A stretch of DNA of 5,499 nt, taken from the NCBI GenBank assembly GCA_903868285.1, contig CAIPUP010000036.1, positions 1 to 5,499 on the forward strand. The letters are read 5' to 3'. Both the position numbers and the translations under genes were made by a program. Below, in pieces: positions 1 through 5,280 of the stretch. This DNA is from an uncultured beta proteobacterium. Lineage in GTDB: Bacteria; Pseudomonadota; Gammaproteobacteria; Burkholderiales; SG8-39. Below the pieces are notes generated by a model that saw only the letters and a program-made list of their open reading frames with translations, had not been told where the DNA came from and searched no databases. Each line of letters begins with the position of its first letter. The stretch's first letter is position 1.

Positions 1-81
1 GGCAGTGCCGCCGCCGACGATGACATAGTCATGGCCGTCGAGGTGTTTGAACATGCTGCCCGCTGTGGATAGGTGCGACAT
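1..81 (-). CDS. FAD-dependent oxidoreductase, probably GMC (glucose-methanol-choline) family, N-terminal fragment
   Basis: Only the first 27 codons lie in the window; the gene continues past the left edge. Reading leftward from the ATG at 81-79 gives a short polar leader and then DYVIVGGGTA. This is a beta strand followed by the glycine-rich dinucleotide-binding turn (GxGxxG type) that opens FAD-binding Rossmann folds. The GGGTA form is typical of GMC oxidoreductases such as choline and alcohol dehydrogenases. A GGAG ribosome-binding site (90-87 on the minus strand) sits 5 bases before the ATG and supports this start. No signal peptide is seen, so a cytoplasmic enzyme oxidising an alcohol-type substrate is likely. 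The gene diverges from the FNT gene. The FAD fold is fairly secure; the GMC assignment rests on the first motif alone, and another FAD-dependent family remains possible. Confidence 0.7.
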   Translation of the reverse strand, partial: MSHLSTAGSMFKHLDGHDYVIVGGGTA

Positions 82-162
82 GAGGCCTCCGGTCGTTGTC
101 GACAATTCTGATTATCGACCGTCGAACGGGATCGCTGCGGCGTAATGCGGTAGTCTCGATGC
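82..162. promoter_or_regulatory. Divergent control region between the oxidoreductase and FNT genes
   Basis: This 81-base gap must hold the promoters of both divergent genes. It contains the perfect 10-base palindrome TTGTCGACAA (96-105), centred about 20 bases before the oxidoreductase ATG, a position suited to a repressor operator. On the minus strand GATAAT (116-111) resembles a -10 box, with the palindrome just downstream of it, but no good -35 lies at 16-18 bases. No convincing sigma-70 promoter is seen for the FNT gene, and its Shine-Dalgarno sequence is weak. The palindrome is observed; its role as an operator is inferred. Confidence 0.35.
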
Positions 163-1050
163 ATGTCTGCGTCCGACCCATCTGAATCTGCGCCAGCGGC
201 AACCGCATTGAACGCGGCGGCTGTGAACGCCTTGGGTATTGACGCCTATGCCCCGGCCGAGATCGCAATCCGCCTGGAGACAGTCGCTGTAGCCAAGGCC
301 GCGATGGCGCTGTTGCCATTGACCATGCTGGCGATATTGGCCGGTGCTTTCATTGGCTTTGGCGCGATGTTTTTCAATCTGGTACTGAGCGACACGACAC
401 TGGGTTTCGCAGCGCAACGGGTGTTGGGTGGCTTGGCCTTCTCGCTCGGTTTGATGCTGGTGGTGGTGGCGGGTGCAGAACTCTTTACCGGCAACAATCT
501 CCTGGCCATGGCCTGGGCCGATGGTCTGGTCAGCACGCGGCAGTTGCTGCGTAACTGGCTGGTGGTCTGTCTTGGTAATGTTGTCGGTGCGGCAGCGCTG
601 GCGCTACTGGTGCATGCCGCCGGGCATTTGATGATGCAACAGGGTGCAGTGGGTGACAGCCTGTTGCGACTGGTGGCGGCGAAGATGGCACTGACGCCGG
701 CCGAGTTGTTCTGGCGCGGCGTGCTGTGCAACGTGCTGGTGTGCCTGGCGGTGTGGATGACGTTGGCCGGGCGTAGCGTCATGGACAAGGCGGCGGTAAT
801 TATCTTTCCGGTAACGGCCTTTGTTGCAGCGGGCTTCGAGCACAGCATCGCCAATATGTTTTTCTTCCCGCTGGCGATGTTGCATCAGAGCGTGTTGCCT
901 GCCAGCTCGGCCATGGCGGGTTTGCCATGGATCACCTGGCAGGACATGCTGGCCAATCTGCTGCCGGTGATCGCCGGGAATATTCTTGGCGGCAGCGTGC
1001 TGGTGGCGCTGGTGTACTACCTGATCTACCGCCGTCCGCTGCGTAAGTAA
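163..1050 (+). CDS. Formate/nitrite transporter (FNT) family channel
   Basis: This 295-residue inner-membrane protein belongs to the FNT (FocA/NirC) family, pentameric channels for small monovalent anions such as formate, nitrite or hydrosulfide. Six hydrophobic segments are visible at about 46-72, 84-105, 131-153, 183-202, 209-224 and 262-287. Family hallmarks are the glycine-rich first helix (LAGAFIGFGA, 60-69), the omega-loop motif GAELFTGN (104-111) and the GFEHSIANMFFFP segment (224-236). Thr109 and His227 match the gating threonine and central pore histidine of E. coli FocA (Thr91 and His209) with the same offset of 18, so the selectivity apparatus looks intact. Length is close to that of FocA (285). 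The roughly 30-residue Ala-rich N-terminus should be cytoplasmic. The ATG at 163 has only a weak ribosome-binding site, so the exact start is less certain. No nitrite-reductase or formate-lyase gene is adjacent, so the substrate cannot be assigned. Confidence 0.93.
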   Translation: MSASDPSESAPAATALNAAAVNALGIDAYAPAEIAIRLETVAVAKAAMALLPLTMLAILAGAFIGFGAMFFNLVLSDTTLGFAAQRVLGGLAFSLGLMLVVVAGAELFTGNNLLAMAWADGLVSTRQLLRNWLVVCLGNVVGAAALALLVHAAGHLMMQQGAVGDSLLRLVAAKMALTPAELFWRGVLCNVLVCLAVWMTLAGRSVMDKAAVIIFPVTAFVAAGFEHSIANMFFFPLAMLHQSVLPASSAMAGLPWITWQDMLANLLPVIAGNILGGSVLVALVYYLIYRRPLRK

Positions 1051-1103
1051 CGGCAAGCGCGGAAGTTGTCGCGGGCCGAAGTTGCCGCAGGCTTAGGCCA
1101 TGT
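1051..1103. other. Convergent gap after the FNT and Bug1 genes with an imperfect 16-base tandem repeat
   Basis: The 53 bases between the two convergent stop codons contain two adjacent, related 16-base units (1061-1076 and 1077-1092, 13 of 16 identical), each built on GAAGTTG. CGGCAA at 1051-1056 can pair with TTGTCG (1066-1071, one G-U pair) or with TTGCCG (1082-1087), giving two alternative weak stems. There is no T-tract on either side, so a classical intrinsic terminator is not supported. Confidence 0.3.
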
Positions 1104-2129
1104 TCACTCCGGCTTCAGGCCGGCTGCCCTGGACACCTTGCGAAAGCTCTCGATGTCACTGCGTATGCGTGCGTTGAATGTCTCGGCCGTGCCACCCATG
1201 ACTTCCAGCCCTTGCGCCGCCAGTTTTTCGCGTACCTGCGGCAGCTTCAGCGCGCGATTGAATGCGGCATTGGCCTGATCGATCGCTGCACGCGGTGTGC
1301 CGGCCGGTGCCACCATGCCCAGCCAGGTTTCCATTTCGACGCCGGGCACGCCAGCTTCGGCAAAGGTGGGAATGTCTGGATTGAGCACAGTGCGGCGCGA
1401 CTCGGTGGTGGCCAGCACGCGCAGCTTGCCGCTTTTGAGTTGTGTCGCGACGGCTGGCAGCCCGGTGATCACCAGCTGTATGCGGCCTTCGAGCAGATCG
1501 GGGATGCCCTGGGCCATACCCTTGTAGGGCACATGCAGCATGTCGATACCGCTGCGCAGCTTCAGCATCTCGGCGGCAAAGTGATGTGGCGAGCCATTGC
1601 CGGCCGAGCCGTAGCTGATCTTGCCCGGGCGCGCGCGCAGCAGTTGTACGAGTTCGGACAGGCTTTTTGCTGGCAGCGCTTCCTGATTCACCACCATGTA
1701 GAACGGCAGGTTGGCGGTATTGATCACGGCAGTGAAGTCGCGTGCGAAATCGTAGGGCGTGGCTGACTCCATCGCAGCCATGATGACGTAGGAACTGGGT
1801 GCCACCAGCAGCGTGCGTCCGTCGGGTGGTGCGCGTCGTACCTGCTCCGCACCGACGATGCCATTGCCGCCGGGTTTGTTGTCCACCACCACCGCTCCGA
1901 GCTCGTCTTTCACCTCGGCCGCGAGGGTGCGTGCAATCAGATCATTGGCCGCACCCGCGGCCACCGGAACGATCAGCGTGAACGGGCGACGCGATGCGCT
2001 TCCGGTCTGTGCTTGCGATGTGGCAGACAAGCTCAGCAGCACCGCCAAGCCCAGCAAGGGTGCGATGCGAAGCATGGGTGCGATGCGAAGCATGGGTGCG
2101 ATGCGAAGCATGGGTACAAGGCGAAGCAT
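1104..2129 (-). CDS. Bug-family periplasmic binding protein (TTT receptor), Bug1
   Basis: The 341-residue product is a Bug/TctC-type extracytoplasmic solute receptor, which captures small carboxylates or related metabolites in the periplasm. The signal peptide is unusual: four hexapeptides (MLRLVP then three MLRIAP, residues 1-24) precede an ordinary hydrophobic core and a likely cleavage site after SQA (residue 40). The mature protein starts with the family strand and ligand loop PVAAGAANDLIAR (55-67), then the GGNGIVGAE region (87-95), SYGSAGNGSPHH (172-183), HVPYKG (199-204) and a PDIPTFAEAG segment (251-260). Asp63 of the ligand loop is kept, but the second Gly of the usual GG pair is Ala60. 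Mature length of about 300 is normal. A strong GGGGAGGG ribosome-binding site (2142-2135) lies 5 bases before the ATG at 2129, which selects the outermost of four in-frame ATGs. The ligand cannot be predicted. No TctA/TctB gene is nearby. Confidence 0.93.
   Translation of the reverse strand: MLRLVPMLRIAPMLRIAPMLRIAPLLGLAVLLSLSATSQAQTGSASRRPFTLIVPVAAGAANDLIARTLAAEVKDELGAVVVDNKPGGNGIVGAEQVRRAPPDGRTLLVAPSSYVIMAAMESATPYDFARDFTAVINTANLPFYMVVNQEALPAKSLSELVQLLRARPGKISYGSAGNGSPHHFAAEMLKLRSGIDMLHVPYKGMAQGIPDLLEGRIQLVITGLPAVATQLKSGKLRVLATTESRRTVLNPDIPTFAEAGVPGVEMETWLGMVAPAGTPRAAIDQANAAFNRALKLPQVREKLAAQGLEVMGGTAETFNARIRSDIESFRKVSRAAGLKPE
2058..2129 (-). repeat. 18-bp tandem repeat, four copies, at the 5' end of Bug1
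   Basis: Four contiguous 18-base units lie at 2058-2075, 2076-2093, 2094-2111 and 2112-2129. The first three are identical (plus strand GGGTGCGATGCGAAGCAT). The fourth, which carries the start codon used, differs at three positions. On the coding strand each unit encodes Met-Leu-Arg-(Ile/Leu)-(Ala/Val)-Pro, and each begins with ATG, so the array ends exactly at the start codon. The unit is a multiple of three, so gain or loss of copies keeps the frame and changes the signal peptide by six residues. Identity of the three inner copies suggests recent duplication or homogenisation by strand slippage (inference). Confidence 0.95.
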
Positions 2130-2263
2130 GAAGACCCTCCCCGGTCGTTGCTGCTGCAGTCTGTTACGCAGCCCACGCAGTGTAGAGGTAAAACTCGCTA
2201 TGCTCAGACGTCGCGCAGAAAATTTCGTCCGTCCAACCTGCAGGTTTTTTAATCGGAGTCCGC
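2130..2263. promoter_or_regulatory. Divergent control region between Bug1 and the yciI-like gene
   Basis: This 134-base gap, the longest non-coding stretch here, separates two divergent units. For Bug1 a possible sigma-70 promoter on the minus strand is CTGAGC (2207-2202) and TACACT (2184-2179), 17 bases apart. It would start transcription near 2172 and give a leader of about 42 bases with the strong ribosome-binding site. For the plus strand only a weak -10-like TATGCT (2199-2204) is seen, overlapping the minus-strand promoter, so the two directions may compete. These boxes match consensus only partly and are predictions. Confidence 0.35.
2235..2246. promoter_or_regulatory. 12-base palindrome AACCTGCAGGTT, possible operator
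   Basis: A perfect 12-base palindrome followed by T-residues up to 2250 lies 17 bases before the yciI-like start codon and just before its GGAG ribosome-binding site (2255-2258). The position suits a repressor site that would block the yciI-Bug2 unit. Folded as RNA it gives only a 4-bp stem with a 4-base loop, too weak for a terminator despite the T-run. Function is inferred from position and symmetry only. Confidence 0.3.
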
Positions 2264-2653
2264 ATGAGCACAGCCCAACAAGCCGACCAAACCGGCGCCA
2301 ATGCCTTGACCAGTCATATGCTGCGCATGCAGCTGTATGTGATCACCACGGTGGCCAAGGCGTCGCGCGAGCAGATTGAAGCACTGCTGCCGGCACATCT
2401 GGCGCATCAGGTGGCATTGGAAAAGGAAGGCGTGCTGTTTGGGGCCGGGCCGGTGAGCGGCGAGGATGGTGCACGCAAGCACGGCATGATCATCGTGCGC
2501 GCCGACTCCTTCGAGCAGGCCCGTGCCATTGCCGATCGCGACCCGTTTCACAAGGCCGGTCTGCGCAGTTACAGCATCGATCGCTGGTCGCTGAATGAAG
2601 GCAGCCTCACCTTCACCGTCAATTTTTCCGATCAGAGTGTGCGCACGGCCTGA
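2264..2653 (+). CDS. YciI-like (YCII-related domain) protein
   Basis: The 129-residue soluble product matches the YciI family, small dimeric alpha/beta-barrel proteins related in fold to muconolactone isomerase and mostly of unknown reaction. The domain runs from about residue 23 (QLYVITTVAK) to 110. It shows a conserved His region (AHLAHQVALEKEG, 44-56), the GVLFGAGPV turn (56-64), the strand MIIVRADSFEQA (75-86) and the signature DPFHKAGL (93-100). His45 or His48 and Asp93 are the likely functional polar residues by family pattern. About 22 residues precede the usual domain start. In-frame ATGs at 2318 and 2327 would shorten it to typical length, but only the ATG at 2264 has a clear ribosome-binding site (GGAG, 5-base spacing). 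The Bug2 gene follows 29-32 bases downstream on the same strand, so co-transcription is likely and suggests a part in catabolism of the Bug2 ligand (inference). Confidence 0.88.
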   Translation: MSTAQQADQTGANALTSHMLRMQLYVITTVAKASREQIEALLPAHLAHQVALEKEGVLFGAGPVSGEDGARKHGMIIVRADSFEQARAIADRDPFHKAGLRSYSIDRWSLNEGSLTFTVNFSDQSVRTA

Positions 2654-2671
2654 GGTCTTGCGTAGTCAGCC

Positions 2672-2680
2672 AGGAGGAGG
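2672..2680 (+). promoter_or_regulatory. Ribosome-binding site of Bug2 (AGGAGGAGG)
   Basis: A double Shine-Dalgarno sequence overlaps two AGGAGG registers, 8 and 5 bases before the ATG at 2686. The GTG at 2683 would be only 2 or 5 bases away, so the ATG at 2686 is the better start. The site serves translation inside the yciI-Bug2 unit. Confidence 0.8.
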
Positions 2681-2685
2681 GCGTG

Positions 2686-3690
2686 ATGCGAAATGCGGTC
2701 AGGACTTTTATTCAAGGTGTTGGCATCTGCCTGCTGGCAACGGCCCTGTGGGTGCCCGGTGTGTCAGCGCAAACTGCGACTGCGCCGCAGTCCTGGCCGA
2801 GTAAGCCGCTGCGCTTGGTCGTGCCATTTCCGGCCGGTGGTGCGGTGGATCTTTTGGCACGTTTGATTACGCCGCGATTGGGTGAGTCGCTTGGACAGCC
2901 CGTGGTGGTGGATTACCGGGCTGGGGCTGGTGGCAATGTTGGCGCCGATCTGGTGGCCAAGTCTGCAGCCGACGGTTACACGATGTTGCTCACGGCGAAC
3001 GGGCATGCCATCGGTCCTGCGTTGTACAAGAAGCTGCCGTTTAATGCCGAGCGCGATTTCGCTCCTGTCACACAGTTGGTGGCAACGACGTTTTTGCTTG
3101 CCGGCAAGCCTTCAGGACCGATTCAATCCTTGCGCGAATTGCTGGTCGCTGCCCGCGCGCGGCCGGGCAGTATCAATTACGGCTCCACTGGCATTGGTAG
3201 CGGTCCGCACCTCACACTGGAGTTGCTGAAGGTGGTGGCGGGCGTGAACATGGAGCATGTTCCCTACAAGGGGGATGCGCCGTTGATCAATGCACTGATG
3301 GCGAATGAAATTGACGTTGCCGCGATACCGCCTGCGACGGGCATGCAGTATTTGCCCAGTGGAAAACTGCGCGCACTGGCGTTGACCGGCGCACAACGCA
3401 GTCAAGCCATGCCGGATGTGCCAACTCCCGCCGAGGCTGGCCTGGCGGGGTTCGAATTCACCAGTTGGCAGGGCTTGTTCATGCCGGCGAACACGCCGCG
3501 CGACATCGTGCAGCGCGTGCAGCGTGATACCGCCCGTGCGCTGGCGCAGCCGGAATTGCGCGAACGCTTGCGTGCATTGGGTATGGAGATTGTCGGCAGC
3601 ACCCCGGAGGAATTCGAGGCCCGCTTCAAGGCCGACATCGTCAAGTTCACCCGGCTGGTTCGAGATGCCCGCATTCCGCAGCAAGACTGA
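2686..3690 (+). CDS. Bug-family periplasmic binding protein (TTT receptor), Bug2
   Basis: This is a 334-residue Bug/TctC-type receptor (335 if the adjacent GTG at 2683 is used). The N-terminus is a standard Sec signal peptide: Arg residues, a hydrophobic stretch, then VSA before a likely cleavage at residue 28. The mature protein has the full family set: KPLRLVVPFPAGGAVDLLAR (40-59) with the GG pair and ligand-loop Asp55, RAGAGGNVGADLVAKS (78-93), DGYTMLL (97-103), INYGSTGIGSGPH (163-175), EHVPYKG (190-196), and PDVPTPAEAG (243-252). Unlike Bug1, the ligand loop is canonical, so the two probably bind different ligands. It lies directly behind the YciI-like gene with no terminator between them, and converges on Bug3. 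Receptor identity is secure; the ligand and membrane partner are unknown. Confidence 0.94.
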   Translation: MRNAVRTFIQGVGICLLATALWVPGVSAQTATAPQSWPSKPLRLVVPFPAGGAVDLLARLITPRLGESLGQPVVVDYRAGAGGNVGADLVAKSAADGYTMLLTANGHAIGPALYKKLPFNAERDFAPVTQLVATTFLLAGKPSGPIQSLRELLVAARARPGSINYGSTGIGSGPHLTLELLKVVAGVNMEHVPYKGDAPLINALMANEIDVAAIPPATGMQYLPSGKLRALALTGAQRSQAMPDVPTPAEAGLAGFEFTSWQGLFMPANTPRDIVQRVQRDTARALAQPELRERLRALGMEIVGSTPEEFEARFKADIVKFTRLVRDARIPQQD

Positions 3691-3696
3691 GCTGGT

Positions 3697-3718
3697 GCGT
3701 TGGCAACGCGTTGGCAAC
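3697..3718. repeat. Perfect 11-base tandem duplication in the convergent gap between Bug2 and Bug3
   Basis: GCGTTGGCAAC occurs twice without a spacer (3697-3707 and 3708-3718) inside the 39 bases separating the two convergent stop codons. Each junction can form a small hairpin of the type GCGTT-GGC-AACGC (5-bp stem, 3-base loop). With no T-tract, it is at best a weak bidirectional terminator. Confidence 0.6.
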
Positions 3719-3729
3719 CGAGGGTCAAC

Positions 3730-4797
3730 TCACTCCGCGCTGATTTTTCGTTCCTGTATCAGCTTGCCCAGGCGCTCGTACTCGGCCCGTAGCAATGCAG
3801 TGAAGCTGGCGCGTGAGCTCATCACCACTTCGGCACCCAGATCGCGCAGGCGCGACTCCACCTCCGGTTGACGCACGACCTTGGCGTACTGCTCGAATAC
3901 CTTGCCGACGATGTCCTCCGGTGTGTTGGCCGGCAGGAACAGCGCGCTCCAGGTGTGCGGGGCGAAGTTGTTGATACCCGCTTCGACGAAGGTTGAAGTC
4001 TGCGGCAGCATCGGCGCGCGTTTTTCGGCCGTCACCGCCAGTGCCTTGACCTTGCCGGCCTTGACCTGCGGCGCTGCCAGGGTCACCGAGATCAGGATGG
4101 CCTGCACCTGACCGGCCATCAGATCGGTCATGGCCGGACCGCCGCCTTTATAGGGCACATGCTGCATGTCGAAGTTGCCCAGTTGCTTGAGCACTTCCAT
4201 GTACAGATGGTTGCTGGTGCCGGTGCCGGGGCTGGCGTAGTTGAGCTTGCCGCCCTGGCCTCGGGCGTGGGTGATGAACTCGGCGATGGTATTGGCCGGC
4301 ACGCCCGGATGCACCAGCACCGCCAGCGGCACACGCGCCACCAGGCTGACCGGCATCAGATCGCGAAAGATGTCATAGCTCAGGTTCTTGAACAGATGCG
4401 GGTTGGCCGGCACGCCATCGGCGGTGAGCATCATGCTGTAGCCATCGGGCGCTGATTTCGCCAGCAGCGCTTCACCCACCGTGCCGCCCGCGCCACCACG
4501 GTTCTCGATCAGCACCTGCTGGCCGAAGCCCTCGGACAGGCGCGGCGCGAGGATGCGCGCCACAGCGTCGGTCACGCCACCGGGGGCGAATGGCACGATG
4601 AGCCGGATTGGCTTGTCCGGCCAGGCCGCCTGCGCGGTGCTGACGGCGCTGGTGACCGACACAATGACAACGGCGGCGGCACCGAGTGCCAGCAACAGCC
4701 GGTTCATGGTCCGACCTGGCAGGGTGGCCATGCGATCGAGAGATGGCTTCTTGGCGATGCCATGAAAAAATTCATAACCTATTGTTTTTGTTGACAT
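3730..4797 (-). CDS. Bug-family periplasmic binding protein (TTT receptor), Bug3, with N-terminal extension
   Basis: From the ATG at 4797 the product has 355 residues. Residues 58-355 form a Bug/TctC-type receptor: DKPIRLIVPFAPGGVTDAVAR (61-81) with the GG pair and ligand-loop Asp77, ENRGGAGGTVGEALLAKS (98-115), DGYSMMLT (118-125), LNYASPGTGTSNH (185-197), QHVPYKGG (212-219) and TFVEAGINNF (269-278). The hydrophobic core and AQA cleavage site (after residue 57) belong to a normal signal peptide that would start at Met31 (MNRLLLALG). The 30 residues before it are unusual and begin in AT-rich DNA. The ATG at 4797 is chosen because AGGAGGAG (4810-4803) stands 5 bases before it. The internal ATG at 4707 has only a poor site, and a longer frame to 4872 would overlap the cupin gene. 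It follows the cupin gene by 37 bases on the same strand and is probably co-transcribed with it. The ligand is unknown. Confidence 0.92.
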   Translation of the reverse strand: MSTKTIGYEFFHGIAKKPSLDRMATLPGRTMNRLLLALGAAAVVIVSVTSAVSTAQAAWPDKPIRLIVPFAPGGVTDAVARILAPRLSEGFGQQVLIENRGGAGGTVGEALLAKSAPDGYSMMLTADGVPANPHLFKNLSYDIFRDLMPVSLVARVPLAVLVHPGVPANTIAEFITHARGQGGKLNYASPGTGTSNHLYMEVLKQLGNFDMQHVPYKGGGPAMTDLMAGQVQAILISVTLAAPQVKAGKVKALAVTAEKRAPMLPQTSTFVEAGINNFAPHTWSALFLPANTPEDIVGKVFEQYAKVVRQPEVESRLRDLGAEVVMSSRASFTALLRAEYERLGKLIQERKISAE

Positions 4798-4802
4798 TTT
4801 TA

Positions 4803-4810
4803 CTCCTCCT
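4803..4810 (-). promoter_or_regulatory. Ribosome-binding site of Bug3 (AGGAGGAG), decides the start
   Basis: A near-perfect Shine-Dalgarno sequence on the minus strand is followed by TAAAA and the ATG at 4797. It outweighs the internal ATG at 4707, which lies at the expected signal-peptide start but has no good site, and the upstream ATG at 4872 inside the cupin gene. Confidence 0.8.
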
Positions 4811-4834
4811 CGGTGTTCGGTGAATATTGCGGCC

Positions 4835-5221
4835 TCAGCTGCGACGCACCACCTTGTCGGCGGCTTCGCCATAGGGTGGCGAGTAGATGATCAGCGCCTT
4901 CATGCGCGGGCTGGTGACCGTCACGGCGTGGAAGACATCGGGCGGGAAAAACAACATGTCGCCCGGGCCGACGCTATGGCGCACGCCCTCGACCACTACC
5001 TCGGCCGTGCCCTCAATGATGTATTGCGCCTGTTCCATGCCCGGATGCGCATGCTCGGACACACCGGCACTTTGTTCGATGTCACCCAGCACCACTTCCA
5101 TGAAGCGCGCACCGTTCACCCCCGGCGCCACCAGGCGGTAATTCTTGGTGCCGGTATGACCGGCCGGGCTGTAGGCCGGCACTTCGCCGGCACGCACGAT
5201 GTAGGGACTGGATTCGGACAT
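4835..5221 (-). CDS. Small single-domain cupin protein
   Basis: The 128-residue product is a single conserved beta-barrel (cupin_2 type). Cupin motif 1 appears as HAHPGMEQAQYIIEG (57-71), with His57, His59 and Glu63 as metal ligands. Motif 2 is PGDMLFFPPDVFHAV (86-100), with His98 as the fourth ligand. The full 3-His/1-Glu set suggests a metal-binding, possibly catalytic protein (isomerase, dioxygenase or decarboxylase type) rather than a purely structural cupin, but the reaction cannot be named. No signal peptide is seen, so it is cytoplasmic. The ATG at 5221 has AGGAAG a few bases upstream. It is the first gene of a likely two-gene unit with Bug3 (37-base gap) and diverges from the CoA-transferase gene 49 bases away, which points to a shared catabolic role (inference). 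Confidence 0.92.
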   Translation of the reverse strand: MSESSPYIVRAGEVPAYSPAGHTGTKNYRLVAPGVNGARFMEVVLGDIEQSAGVSEHAHPGMEQAQYIIEGTAEVVVEGVRHSVGPGDMLFFPPDVFHAVTVTSPRMKALIIYSPPYGEAADKVVRRS

Positions 5222-5270
5222 GCGAACTTCCTGTGAGGATGGCGACGGATTGCTGCGCGAGGGCCGGATA
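5222..5270. promoter_or_regulatory. Short divergent control region between the cupin and CoA-transferase genes
   Basis: Only 49 bases separate the cupin ATG from the outermost start of the CoA-transferase, so the promoters must overlap each other or the coding ends. An inverted repeat GATAA-TGCC-TTATC (5267-5280) sits at the right edge. Its left part, GATAAT (5267-5272), matches the -10 consensus at five of six positions on the plus strand, but the -35 at 17 bases (GACGGA) is poor. Such a site could control both directions by a local regulator not present in the window (inference). Confidence 0.35.
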
Positions 5271-5280
5271 ATGCCTTATC
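5267..5280. promoter_or_regulatory. Inverted repeat GATAATGCCTTATC, possible operator or -10 region
   Basis: Two perfect 5-base arms flank a 4-base centre. The repeat overlaps the ATG at 5271, the outermost possible CoA-transferase start. If GATAAT is the -10 box, transcription would begin near 5279, and translation would have to start at the GTG at 5304. The symmetry is seen directly; the function is inferred. Confidence 0.3.

Noticed and set aside
246..854. Long minus-strand open frame opposite the FNT gene
   Set aside because: It is Ala/Thr/Ser-rich low-complexity translation lying entirely within the clearly conserved FNT gene, with no family motif; an antisense shadow in GC-rich DNA.
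1212..1766. 184-codon plus-strand open frame opposite Bug1
   Set aside because: It is His/Gln/Gly-rich, lacks recognisable motifs and is wholly inside the conserved Bug1 gene.
1813..2379. Plus-strand open frames crossing the 18-bp repeat with repeated Met-Gly-Ala-Met-Arg-Ser units
   Set aside because: The repeated units are the antisense reading of the Bug1 signal-peptide repeat; the frames run through the divergent control region into the yciI-like gene in the wrong frame.
4791..4796. Plus-strand TTGACA, a perfect -35 hexamer
   Set aside because: No -10-like hexamer lies 16-18 bases downstream, and it would point antisense out of the Bug3 start into the cupin gene; a by-product of the AT-rich patch.
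4798..4872. Start of Bug3 at the ATG at 4872
   Set aside because: It would overlap the end of the cupin gene and add 25 residues without a ribosome-binding site; the ATG at 4797 has a near-perfect one.
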